A DNA stretch of 6,734 nt from Robiginitomaculum sp. GTDB taxonomy: Bacteria; Pseudomonadota; Alphaproteobacteria; Caulobacterales; Maricaulaceae. Location: the NCBI GenBank assembly GCA_026982235.1, contig JALSHM010000017.1:1-6734 (forward strand). Direction: 5' to 3'. The notes under the pieces were generated by a model. The model did no database searches. It was given only the letters and a program-made list of their open reading frames with translations, and had not been told where the DNA came from. Numbering within the stretch: position 1 is the stretch's first letter; the number at the start of each line of letters is the position of its first letter. Positions 1 through 5,688 of this stretch are shown one piece after another. Both the position numbers and the translations under genes were made by a program.

Positions 1-333
1 CTCAACCCAAATATTACGGCCATCAAAAGTGCGTAATTGGTAGTCAACTTGGTATTTGGCACCGTTCCAACTCAGGGAGGCCAAGGCCTGCTTACGGGCG
101 GTTTGGGCATCATCGCACAAGCGCTCAACAAATCCGGCCTCGCTGCGGGGGATGTCCTCGGTACGTGAACACAAAAGCCGGGCGGCAAGTTTATCATCCG
201 TCCAAGTAAATTTTCCACCCCCGTCACTGCATTTCCACCGATAGGCAGACGCACCCAATAAAGAAATAACCTCTTGCTCGGTACGGCGGCCCGCGCCTAA
301 ATGCTCATCACTATTTAAAAATTCGGCGTTCAT
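1..333 (-). CDS. PAS-domain sensory/signalling protein, N-terminal part (truncated by window edge)
   Basis: An open frame of 111 codons reads leftward from ATG 333 to the window edge with no stop, so only the N-terminus is seen. The start is supported by GAGAG seven bases upstream. Residues 30-111 resemble a PAS fold of the PAS_3 type: an early YRW (31-33), FTWTDD (42-47), and a final strand ending GRNIWVE (105-111), which is the usual closing strand of such domains. PAS domains bind ligands or cofactors, or mediate dimer contacts, and usually sit in front of a histidine kinase, GGDEF or EAL output domain. The output domain lies outside the window, so the function cannot be named. No signal peptide or membrane helix precedes the PAS region, which suggests a cytoplasmic sensor. 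The assignment rests on motif resemblance only. Confidence 0.6.
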   Translation of the reverse strand, partial: MNAEFLNSDEHLGAGRRTEQEVISLLGASAYRWKCSDGGGKFTWTDDKLAARLLCSRTEDIPRSEAGFVERLCDDAQTARKQALASLSWNGAKYQVDYQLRTFDGRNIWVE

Positions 334-454
334 AATCATTCTCTCAGTGTCGCAGACCATGTTTCAGGACACTCCAACCCCTTGCTCCATATATATTTTC
401 CTACGCCAATCTATATATTACAAGAATTGCCTTAATAAATCGATACCAAAACCG
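334..454. other. Intergenic region upstream of the PAS-domain gene
   Basis: This 121-base spacer lies between the stop of the four-helix membrane protein gene and the start of the PAS-domain gene, both read leftward. It is AT-rich, with two ATATA-type tracts near 389-396 and 411-418. These could contain a -10 element, but I could not pair either with a convincing -35 box. No terminator-like hairpin followed by a T run is visible on the minus strand after the membrane protein gene. Read-through into the PAS gene therefore remains possible. Confidence 0.3.
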
Positions 455-892
455 TTAATCGCCAAACCCGTCGGAAACCGCAAAATCACGGCGTGCGCTG
501 GCAATTGTCACCATAAACCCAGCCATAACATCCATCAATGCCATAAGCATAATCAAGAAAAACACCGAGGTTGCGAAGGCTTCAAACATCAAAAATTCCA
601 CCAAACAGATAATAAATAGCACCATGGAAAACGCATGATTCATAACGGCTGCACGGCCTATGCCTGTGGATTTCAGAAGTTCAAAAAATAGCATGATTAA
701 GGATAATGTGAGCAATCCATGACCTGGCGTAATCACCCAATCAGCTCCGCTAGCCATATGAACGGACTGAAATGGTTCGTTCAGGCGCATCCGCACTTGT
801 TCAGCGCTGGCAAATGTAGCGCCTGCCCATGCCATAATATTGTAAATAACTATGGGAACAATCATCAATGGTAATACGGTAAACAGACCCAT
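455..892 (-). CDS. Small four-helix integral membrane protein of unknown function
   Basis: The 145-residue product is very hydrophobic, with four predicted membrane segments at about residues 3-25, 53-73, 85-104 and 108-130. A loop between the first two (about 28-50) is the only sizeable hydrophilic part. The C-terminus ends in a short basic/acidic tail (ARRDFAVSDGFGD). Recognisable stretches are FFELLKSTGIG (69-79), the MNHAFSMVLF region (84-93) and ALMDVMAGF (118-126). I associate this pattern with an uncharacterised membrane protein family widespread in Alphaproteobacteria; that is memory, not a search. The start ATG has GGAAAG just upstream. It lies 72 bases downstream of the aminotransferase gene on the same strand, with a hairpin in between, so co-transcription is likely. 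No function can be assigned. Confidence 0.75.
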   Translation of the reverse strand: MGLFTVLPLMIVPIVIYNIMAWAGATFASAEQVRMRLNEPFQSVHMASGADWVITPGHGLLTLSLIMLFFELLKSTGIGRAAVMNHAFSMVLFIICLVEFLMFEAFATSVFFLIMLMALMDVMAGFMVTIASARRDFAVSDGFGD

Positions 893-900
893 TGTCTTTC

Positions 901-939
901 CAATACAGGGGTTAGTGCAAGTTCAGCTAACCCCTATTG
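901..939 (-). promoter_or_regulatory. Hairpin between the aminotransferase gene and the membrane protein gene
   Basis: AGGGGTTAG (907-915) and CTAACCCCT (927-935) form a perfect 9-bp stem around an 11-base loop. It is extended by CAAT (901-904) pairing with ATTG (936-939), leaving a two-base bulge. The minus strand has no T run after it, so it is not a standard intrinsic terminator. The stem ends right against the GGAAAG ribosome binding site of the downstream gene (896-901). That position suits an RNA processing or stability element, or a translational control element in an operon. Confidence 0.4.
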
Positions 940-964
940 TGGTGCGGACGTACTTAACAAATAC

Positions 965-2170
965 TTAAAGAACCGCCGAAATGCACGCGGCAAGACGGTC
1001 TATGGTCTCCATTTTTGCGCCGGCAATATTGATACGGCCTGAATTAAGGAGGAAGACCGAATATTCGCTACGCAGTTTCTCGGCCTGTTCTGGGGTAACG
1101 GGTAAAAGCGAAAACATACCTTTTTGAGCCGTAATAGCTGCGGCCATTTGCCCATTAGTGTTTGAGCTAGCCTGCGCCAACAAAGCATCACCAAGCGCAG
1201 TGCGCAAGCCGTTCATCCGCACGCGCATGTCCTCCAGTTCGGCTTTCCAATCAGCGTTCAGTTCCGGGTCAGCTAGTATTTTCGCAACCAGAGCCGCGCC
1301 ATGGTCTGGCGGCATGGAGATCATCCGGCGCGTGGTCAGGCCAATTTGACCATTTGCTAGCTCGGCGTCCGCAGGCGTGGCACATAGGGCAGCGACAAGG
1401 CCAACGCGTTCCTTATATAGGCCAAAATTTTTCGAGCATGATGCTGCAAGCACAAGTTCGGGAAATTTATCCGCCAACAAGCGTAGCCCAAAGCTGTCTT
1501 GCTCAAGGCCGTCTCCCAATCCCGCATAGGCTATATCAACAAATGGAAGGAGGTTTTTCTCTAGCATTAAATCGGCTATGACCTGCCACTGGGCTTCGCT
1601 AAGGTCGGCACCTGTGGGGTTGTGGCAGCAACCGTGCAGTAAAACCGCATCCCCCGCCTTGGCATGGTTGCGCAATTCCGCACACATATCGTCAAAATCG
1701 ATACGCTGGGTTTGCTTATTATAATAAGGATAGCCTTTGATCTGCAATCCAGTTGAGCCAATGAGGGGTTGATGATTAGCCCATGTGGGTGTGCTAACCC
1801 AAATGGTTGCGGCAGGATTAGCCAGTTTGATAAGCTCTGCGCCAATCCTAAGCGCACCGGAGCCGCCTGCCGATTGCGCCATAGCCAAACGACCAGATGT
1901 CACAGCCTCACTATCCGCGCCGAACATAAGCTTAGAGAACAAGCTATTGAAAGCTGGATTGCCATGAATGCCAATATATTTTTTAGATGTCTCTTCGGCC
2001 AATAAGCGGGTTTCGGCTTGCTTGACCGCCCGCATGACCGGGGTTGCCCCTGTCGGGTCTTGGTAAATGCCAACCCCCAAATCAATTTTATTGGGGCTAG
2101 TATCAGCCGCCGCCAATTTTATCATACCAACAATGGCGTCAGGCGGGGTTGGGCTAAGGGTTTCAAACAT
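965..2170 (-). CDS. tyrB: Aspartate/aromatic amino acid aminotransferase (class I, PLP-dependent)
   Basis: This cytoplasmic enzyme moves an amino group between aspartate, or an aromatic amino acid, and 2-oxoglutarate, using pyridoxal phosphate. The start at 2170 is chosen because AAGGAG lies six bases upstream. An in-frame ATG at 2188 would place that site inside the gene. The product has 401 residues, normal for the family. By comparison with E. coli AspC/TyrB, visible active-site residues are W130, N184 (in CCHNPTG), D212, Y215, the Schiff-base lysine K247 (in SCSKNFG), R255, R281 (distal carboxylate) and R379 (in SGRINIAG). The conserved Asn of the LYNERVG motif is Lys here (K253). R281 supports dicarboxylate substrates, but AspC and TyrB specificities cannot be separated by eye, so the symbol is tentative. 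It is divergent from the alanine symporter gene. Confidence 0.9.
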   Translation of the reverse strand: MFETLSPTPPDAIVGMIKLAAADTSPNKIDLGVGIYQDPTGATPVMRAVKQAETRLLAEETSKKYIGIHGNPAFNSLFSKLMFGADSEAVTSGRLAMAQSAGGSGALRIGAELIKLANPAATIWVSTPTWANHQPLIGSTGLQIKGYPYYNKQTQRIDFDDMCAELRNHAKAGDAVLLHGCCHNPTGADLSEAQWQVIADLMLEKNLLPFVDIAYAGLGDGLEQDSFGLRLLADKFPELVLAASCSKNFGLYKERVGLVAALCATPADAELANGQIGLTTRRMISMPPDHGAALVAKILADPELNADWKAELEDMRVRMNGLRTALGDALLAQASSNTNGQMAAAITAQKGMFSLLPVTPEQAEKLRSEYSVFLLNSGRINIAGAKMETIDRLAACISAVL

Positions 2171-2176
2171 GGCGCT

Positions 2177-2182
2177 CTCCTT
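2177..2182 (-). promoter_or_regulatory. Ribosome binding site that fixes the aminotransferase start
   Basis: AAGGAG is read on the minus strand six bases before the ATG at 2170. It lies inside the six-codon extension that a start at 2188 would require, so the shorter protein is preferred. Confidence 0.8.
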
Positions 2183-2231
2183 AATCATGCCAAAGTCTCG
2201 CTAACTGATTCCACCACCAATGAAAAGACGT

Positions 2232-2253
2232 AATTTGTCACATTTTACAAATT
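2232..2253. promoter_or_regulatory. Perfect inverted repeat, candidate operator
   Basis: AATTTGT (2232-2238) and ACAAATT (2247-2253) are exact inverted copies separated by eight bases, a shape typical of sites for dimeric regulators. The right arm overlaps the proposed aminotransferase -10 box (2244-2249), so a bound protein would be expected to block that promoter. It lies upstream of the proposed symporter promoter, where the same protein could act differently. No regulator gene is present in the window, so the binding protein is unknown. Confidence 0.45.
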
Positions 2254-2272
2254 CGTATTTTTCCCTTTGCAA
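2244..2272 (-). promoter_or_regulatory. Candidate sigma-70 promoter of the aminotransferase gene
   Basis: Read on the minus strand, TTGCAA (2267-2272) and TGTAAA (2244-2249) match four of six bases of each consensus box. They are separated by exactly 17 bases. The implied transcript would start near 2237 and have a leader of roughly 65 bases before the ribosome binding site and ATG at 2170. Confidence 0.4.
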
Positions 2273-2294
2273 TATGACGCTTAACCCTTATGGT
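2267..2294 (+). promoter_or_regulatory. Candidate promoter of the alanine symporter gene
   Basis: TTGCAA (2267-2272) and TATGGT (2289-2294) lie 16 bases apart, each matching four of six consensus bases. TTGCAA is self-complementary, so it is the same hexamer proposed as the -35 box of the opposing gene. Transcription would begin near 2301, about 27 bases before the GTG at 2328. This would rule out the upstream ATG codons at 2220 and 2274 as starts. Confidence 0.3.
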
Positions 2295-2314
2295 TTCGCA
2301 AAATTAAACAAAAT

Positions 2315-2320
2315 GGGGAA
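2315..2320 (+). promoter_or_regulatory. Ribosome binding site supporting a GTG start for the symporter
   Basis: GGGGAA lies seven bases before GTG 2328. None of the upstream in-frame ATG codons (2220, 2274, 2313) has a purine-rich site at a proper distance. Confidence 0.5.
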
Positions 2321-2327
2321 TATATCC

Positions 2328-3830
2328 GTGGAAAAATTCAATGAATTTGTTGCCATGTTGGCAGATGATTATTTTTGGGGTTCAGTCAATTCAATCTTTG
2401 GTATCAATATACCGCTACTTGGCGATCTGCCTATCGTCGCTATTCTCTTGCTTGGAACGGGTATATATTTGACAATTTTATTGCGCTTCATGCCCATCTT
2501 AAAAATTCCTGCCGGGTTTGCCTTATTGTGGAAGGGTCGCAAGTCCGGCAAAGGCGAGGAAGGGCAAATTACGCCTTTCGCCGCACTGATGACGGCCTTA
2601 TCCTCTACGGTCGGTACAGGCAATTTGGCAGGTGTTGCAACAGCCATTACGCTGGGCGGCCCTGGCGCTATTTTCTGGATGTGGATGACGGCTCTTGTCG
2701 GCATGGGAACAAAATACGCCGAATCATTATTGGCCGTGCGTTACCGTGAAGTTGACGAAGAGGGCAATTTCAAAGGCGGGCCTATGTATTATATCAAGAA
2801 CGGCCTTGGTCCAAAATGGAAATGGCTCGCCATTATTTTCTCAATTGGCACGCTCGCAAGCGCAGTCGCAGCCGGCAATATGGTGCAGTCAAACGGCATT
2901 GCAGATGTTGTCAATCAAAGCTTTGGCGTACCGCGCGTGGCCACCGGGTTTATTTTAGCTGCCCTCGCTTTTGTCGTCATTATTGGTGGGATTAAAAGTA
3001 TCGGAAAATTTGCCTCTAAATTGGTGCCGTTCATGGCCTTTGGTTATGTCGCCGCCGCAATTATTGTACTGATTTTAAATGCCTCGGGTATCCCGGATGC
3101 ATTTAGATTGATTTTCTCTAGCGCCTTTAGTGGCACTGCCGCAACAGGCGGTTTCTCAGGCGCAATTGTTGCCTTGGCCATCCGTGCCGGTATTGCGCGC
3201 GGCTTATTTTCCAACGAAGCCGGGCAAGGGTCTGCGCCAATTGCCCATGCAGCCGCTAAAACCAAAGATCCGGTTCAACAAGGCACTATCGCCATGCTCG
3301 GCACATTTATTGACACCATTGTGATTTGTACGATGACCGCACTCGTTATTTTAACGGTAAAGGGCAATTTCACCGCAGAGGTAGGCGGCGTCAGCCAAGC
3401 GGTAGATTTCGCCTGGCAATCCAACCTTGAGGGGGCGCGGATTACCTCTGCGGCTTTTGCGGCTGGTATCCCCGGTGGTGGCTTAATCATTACATTTGCC
3501 CTCATGGTTTTTGCCTTCACCACTATTTTAGGCTGGTCATATTACGGTGAACGGGCAATCTCGTTCTTGTTTGGCGAAAAAGCCGTGTTACCCTTTCGGG
3601 TTGTCTGGTGCTTCTTTACATTCGGCGGTGCTTTGCTGGCGGTAAAATCCGTTTGGAAACTGGGAGATATTGGCAATGCTATGATGGCCACACCAAACCT
3701 GATAGCCGTACTGCTTCTCTCTGGGGTCGTGCTATCTATGACGCGCGGCGGCTCTTATAAGCGCAAAATTCAGCCCCACGACGAAAGTGCCCATGCCAAA
3801 GGCTTGCACAATGTTGACGGGGAAGCCTAG
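2328..3830 (+). CDS. Sodium:alanine (or glycine) symporter, AGCS family
   Basis: An inner-membrane secondary transporter that takes up alanine or glycine with sodium or protons. From GTG 2328 the product has 500 residues, a normal length, and begins with a short amphipathic stretch before the first membrane helix (about 35-52). An in-frame ATG at 2220 would add 36 residues unlike the family. Family landmarks in order are SSTVGTGNLAGVATAI (92-107), WMWMTALVGMGTKYAE (117-132), GGPMYYI (150-156), the RAGIARGLFSNEAGQGSAP region (286-304), which is the family signature, and GWSYYGERA (402-410). About ten to eleven membrane helices are expected. The C-terminus (about 473-500) is a charged, probably cytoplasmic tail. 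It is followed by a strong terminator, so it is probably a single-gene transcript. Substrate choice between Ala and Gly cannot be read from sequence. The family is certain; the start is less so. Confidence 0.93.
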   Translation: MEKFNEFVAMLADDYFWGSVNSIFGINIPLLGDLPIVAILLLGTGIYLTILLRFMPILKIPAGFALLWKGRKSGKGEEGQITPFAALMTALSSTVGTGNLAGVATAITLGGPGAIFWMWMTALVGMGTKYAESLLAVRYREVDEEGNFKGGPMYYIKNGLGPKWKWLAIIFSIGTLASAVAAGNMVQSNGIADVVNQSFGVPRVATGFILAALAFVVIIGGIKSIGKFASKLVPFMAFGYVAAAIIVLILNASGIPDAFRLIFSSAFSGTAATGGFSGAIVALAIRAGIARGLFSNEAGQGSAPIAHAAAKTKDPVQQGTIAMLGTFIDTIVICTMTALVILTVKGNFTAEVGGVSQAVDFAWQSNLEGARITSAAFAAGIPGGGLIITFALMVFAFTTILGWSYYGERAISFLFGEKAVLPFRVVWCFFTFGGALLAVKSVWKLGDIGNAMMATPNLIAVLLLSGVVLSMTRGGSYKRKIQPHDESAHAKGLHNVDGEA

Positions 3831-3855
3831 AGTATCCGTTTTAATCAAGCAAAAC

Positions 3856-3885
3856 AAAAGCCCGCTCATCTGAGCGGGCTTTTTT
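3856..3885. terminator. Bidirectional intrinsic terminator between convergent genes
   Basis: AAAAGCCCGCTCA (3856-3868) pairs with TGAGCGGGCTTTT (3871-3883), giving about 12 base pairs with a four-base loop. On the plus strand it ends in six T (3880-3885), a classical terminator for the symporter gene, whose stop is 25 bases upstream. The A run on the left side gives a shorter T tract on the minus strand, so it can also terminate the leftward repeat-protein gene, whose stop is at 3904. Confidence 0.9.
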
Positions 3886-3903
3886 AGTGCATAAGGATAT
3901 GGG

Positions 3904-5049
3904 TTATTGCACAGGTTTATTGGTACCGTAATAATAAGTCCTACTGGTTTGCGTAGTGGTGGTCTGCCCACTTCCAGACTGTTCTCTTGTCCTATAAATT
4001 ATCGGAGCTGTGCCTGTGCTATAATTATGGGATGTAGAAGAGCTTGAACCATAGGTTATGGGAGCGGAGTTGGTTTTATATCCACTCTTGGAATACCTAG
4101 AACCATATCCTGTCTGCCTTTGAACCACCCCAGATACCCCAACCGTACCTGGTCTGCACACGACCCTACGCCATTCATAGCGCTCGGACTGCACCAAGGT
4201 ACGTTTATTCACACTGCCATATTTCGCAGGCACATTGACCATATGCTCGCCGCCCGGATTTACCACATCTTCAACGGTGATGCTTTTATATTCTGCGGGG
4301 ATTGGTATTTCTCGCACACTGCCAGGTTCTGCAACCACTTGCTTGTTGATACTGGTGTATTTAGCCGGAACGGGTATGCGCCGAACTTGGCCAGGTGATG
4401 TCATAACTTTTCTATTAAAGCTCACGCTCTCACCGGGTTCTTCAACTAGGCACCAAATTTCACAAGTCGGACCGCAATGGGTTGCAGGTAATTGTGAGGT
4501 GAAGCTCGTCACATTTGCGCCCGAATAATTTCCGCTAGAATATCCGGTGCGGCGACGGTCATCGGCGGTGCCGTGGATCTTATATCCTTGCGCCCGCAGA
4601 CGTCCGGGATTGCCCCGTTTCCAAATCAAACGCGGGGCAGAAGTCTGAATAGTTTCGGTCACTGTGCGAAACTGCGGCGGTGTCACGGATAGTTTATCAT
4701 AGGCAGGCCGCACCATTATCTGTTCGGACACAGTCTTATAGCGCGGTTGGCGCACTTCATAGCGGACGCTAGCCTCCTTGGTCAGCACTTGTTCTTGGCG
4801 CTTGGCCAGTTGTGGTTGGCGCACTTCTATGCGCGAATAGGCTTCTTCAACCATGACATTTTCGGTCGATATTGCATATTGCGCCGGAATTTCCACGCGG
4901 GCATAGCATTCCCCCGCTACGGCACCCGACGGCACTAAATCAGGCTCCCATGTAGGTAATGTAGCCTGCCCTGCTAGGGCGGCAGAACTGATGCCCACGC
5001 TAAGTAATAATATACTCGTGGTCGTTATTGCTGTGTTTCTTGATGTCAT
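3904..5049 (-). CDS. Exported protein with eight 23-residue repeats and a Ser/Thr/Tyr/Gly-rich tail
   Basis: The start at 5049 is set by AAGGAG six bases upstream and by an immediately following signal peptide: a hydrophobic core at about 11-22 and likely cleavage after ALA (24-26). An in-frame ATG at 5169 would bury this signal. The 381-residue protein has two blocks of four repeats. In block one the equivalent positions are Y58, L81, Y104 and F127; in block two S208, Y231, Y254 and Y277. Spacing is exactly 23 within each block. Typical units read PAKY-T-S-I-N-K-Q-V-V-A-EPG-S-V-R-E-I-P-I. Block one ends in WKRG (143-146) and block two in EWRRVVC (292-298). A linker (147-199) carries C192, C196 and C200; C48 and C298 complete the cysteines. 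Residues from about 301 are low complexity. Similar repeats occur in OmpA-like or peptidoglycan-binding envelope proteins, but no such domain is present. Periplasmic or surface location is inferred; function is unknown. Confidence 0.85.
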   Translation of the reverse strand: MTSRNTAITTTSILLLSVGISSAALAGQATLPTWEPDLVPSGAVAGECYARVEIPAQYAISTENVMVEEAYSRIEVRQPQLAKRQEQVLTKEASVRYEVRQPRYKTVSEQIMVRPAYDKLSVTPPQFRTVTETIQTSAPRLIWKRGNPGRLRAQGYKIHGTADDRRRTGYSSGNYSGANVTSFTSQLPATHCGPTCEIWCLVEEPGESVSFNRKVMTSPGQVRRIPVPAKYTSINKQVVAEPGSVREIPIPAEYKSITVEDVVNPGGEHMVNVPAKYGSVNKRTLVQSERYEWRRVVCRPGTVGVSGVVQRQTGYGSRYSKSGYKTNSAPITYGSSSSTSHNYSTGTAPIIYRTREQSGSGQTTTTQTSRTYYYGTNKPVQ

Positions 5050-5055
5050 GTCCCA

Positions 5056-5061
5056 CTCCTT
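5056..5061 (-). promoter_or_regulatory. Ribosome binding site that fixes the repeat-protein start
   Basis: AAGGAG on the minus strand sits six bases before ATG 5049, the codon that begins a clean signal peptide. The open frame continues 40 codons upstream without a better start, and that stretch is probably untranslated leader. Confidence 0.8.
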
Positions 5062-5167
5062 TGTACCTTGCCCCCGCTTTGATGTTAACCATAAAGACTG
5101 CTGCAAGGCGGGGTCAATCCAAATGTGCATAAAATCACCATCCTTGCGAAGGCCATTTGAATATTTC

Positions 5168-5196
5168 ACTATATGAGAGAGTTTTAGTTATGGAAT
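5168..5196 (-). promoter_or_regulatory. Weak candidate promoter of the repeat-protein gene
   Basis: TATAGT (5168-5173, minus strand) matches five of six -10 bases. The hexamer 17 bases upstream, ATTCCA (5191-5196), matches only three -35 bases. If used, the leader would be about 110 bases. Transcription from the VanZ-like gene upstream is the alternative, since no terminator is visible between the two genes. Confidence 0.25.
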
Positions 5197-5203
5197 CGCC
5201 CTT

Positions 5204-5593
5204 TTAGGTGATTTTTTGAACAAGCCGTGATAATATCGCCCACGCCACTAAGGCCAGAAAGGCACCACTAGCATTAGCTAAGCCGTCCAATATATCGGTC
5301 GCCCGCCCCGTTGGCATCAAGCCCTGCAACACTTCGATGACCAAGCCAAATACGCATAGCCCGAGCCAAATACTGACTGGTTTTATGCTTGGGAATGCGG
5401 GTAATGTAGCTATGCCTAACCCCGCATAAGCCGCAACATGCAAGATTTTATCCATATTATTGACCGTCAAACTCGGCTGTGCTGGTATTAGCGAACTTAC
5501 TGTAATTATGACCGCCAACCCAAAGGCCAGACCCGCGAAAGCGACATGTATTTTGGGATTGAACGTCCTATAAATCATTTGATTACCCATCAT
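5204..5593 (-). CDS. VanZ-like membrane protein
   Basis: The 129-residue product has the marks of the VanZ-like family: DK..H..AY (D48, K49, H52, A55-Y56), the EVLQ motif (87-90) and R..D..DG.AN...G (R97, D100, D103, N107, G110). Membrane segments lie at about residues 15-36, 50-66, 72-91 and 106-124. The family is named for the teicoplanin-resistance protein of enterococcal van clusters. Most members, including this one, stand outside any resistance cluster and have no proven reaction, so a resistance role should not be assumed. ATG codons at 5593 and 5590 are adjacent. AGGGGA (5598-5603) is spaced four bases from the first and seven from the second, so the true start may be 5590. It lies upstream of the exported repeat-protein gene on the same strand, which hints at a shared envelope role. 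Confidence 0.8.
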   Translation of the reverse strand: MMGNQMIYRTFNPKIHVAFAGLAFGLAVIITVSSLIPAQPSLTVNNMDKILHVAAYAGLGIATLPAFPSIKPVSIWLGLCVFGLVIEVLQGLMPTGRATDILDGLANASGAFLALVAWAILSRLVQKIT

Positions 5594-5626
5594 TATGTCC
5601 CCTACATTTCACGCCATGATTTCATT

Positions 5627-5635
5627 AGTATATCA
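5627..5635 (-). promoter_or_regulatory. Candidate extended -10 promoter of the VanZ-like gene
   Basis: On the minus strand TGATATACT reads as TG-N-TATACT, an extended -10 element with five of six consensus bases. No good -35 box lies at 16-18 bases, which is tolerated by extended -10 promoters. Transcription would start near 5620, giving a leader of about 27 bases. Confidence 0.4.
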
Positions 5636-5676
5636 ATGTCAAATATGGCATCATTATGTTGAAATAATACCAAAAT

Positions 5677-5682
5677 AAAGGA
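5677..5682 (+). promoter_or_regulatory. Ribosome binding site of phhB
   Basis: AAAGGA lies six bases before ATG 5689 and supports that codon as the start. Confidence 0.75.
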
Positions 5683-5688
5683 ATAATT

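Larger units (their letters stand above)
5594..5688. other. Divergent control region between the VanZ-like gene and phhB
   Basis: This 95-base AT-rich spacer must hold the promoters of both divergent transcripts. Besides the extended -10 on the minus strand, it contains an imperfect inverted repeat, GCCAT-g-ATTT (5613-5622) against AAATATGGC (5641-5649). Part of an 11-base direct repeat, CATCATTATGT, is also present: one copy at 5649-5659 and the other at 5588-5598 over the VanZ-like gene start. I could not identify a convincing plus-strand promoter for phhB. Confidence 0.4.

Noticed and set aside
347..619. A 90-codon plus-strand frame across the end of the four-helix membrane protein gene
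   Set aside because: It overlaps a better gene on the other strand, lacks a ribosome binding site, and its Lys/His/Asn/Cys-rich translation looks like antisense of membrane helices.
2220..2327. Thirty-six-codon in-frame extension of the symporter starting at ATG 2220
   Set aside because: No ribosome binding site is found before ATG 2220, 2274 or 2313, and the extra residues do not resemble AGCS N-termini. The extension would also run over the divergent promoter region.
3904..5049. Tandem repeats as a CRISPR array or DNA-level satellite
   Set aside because: The periodicity is of 69 bases at protein level with strong DNA divergence and no spacers; it is a coding repeat.
5050..5169. Forty-codon in-frame extension of the repeat protein
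   Set aside because: It would hide the signal peptide, its ATG lacks a ribosome binding site, and the site at 5056-5061 points to the start at 5049.
5199..5218. Short hairpin AATCGCC/GGTGATT at the end of the VanZ-like gene as a terminator
   Set aside because: The stem is only seven pairs with a G-U pair on one strand and an A-C mismatch on the transcribed one. No T run follows on the minus strand.
5204..5593. VanZ-like gene as evidence of a glycopeptide-resistance cluster
   Set aside because: No vanHAX-type ligase or dehydrogenase genes or two-component system are nearby. VanZ-like proteins are common in bacteria without such resistance.
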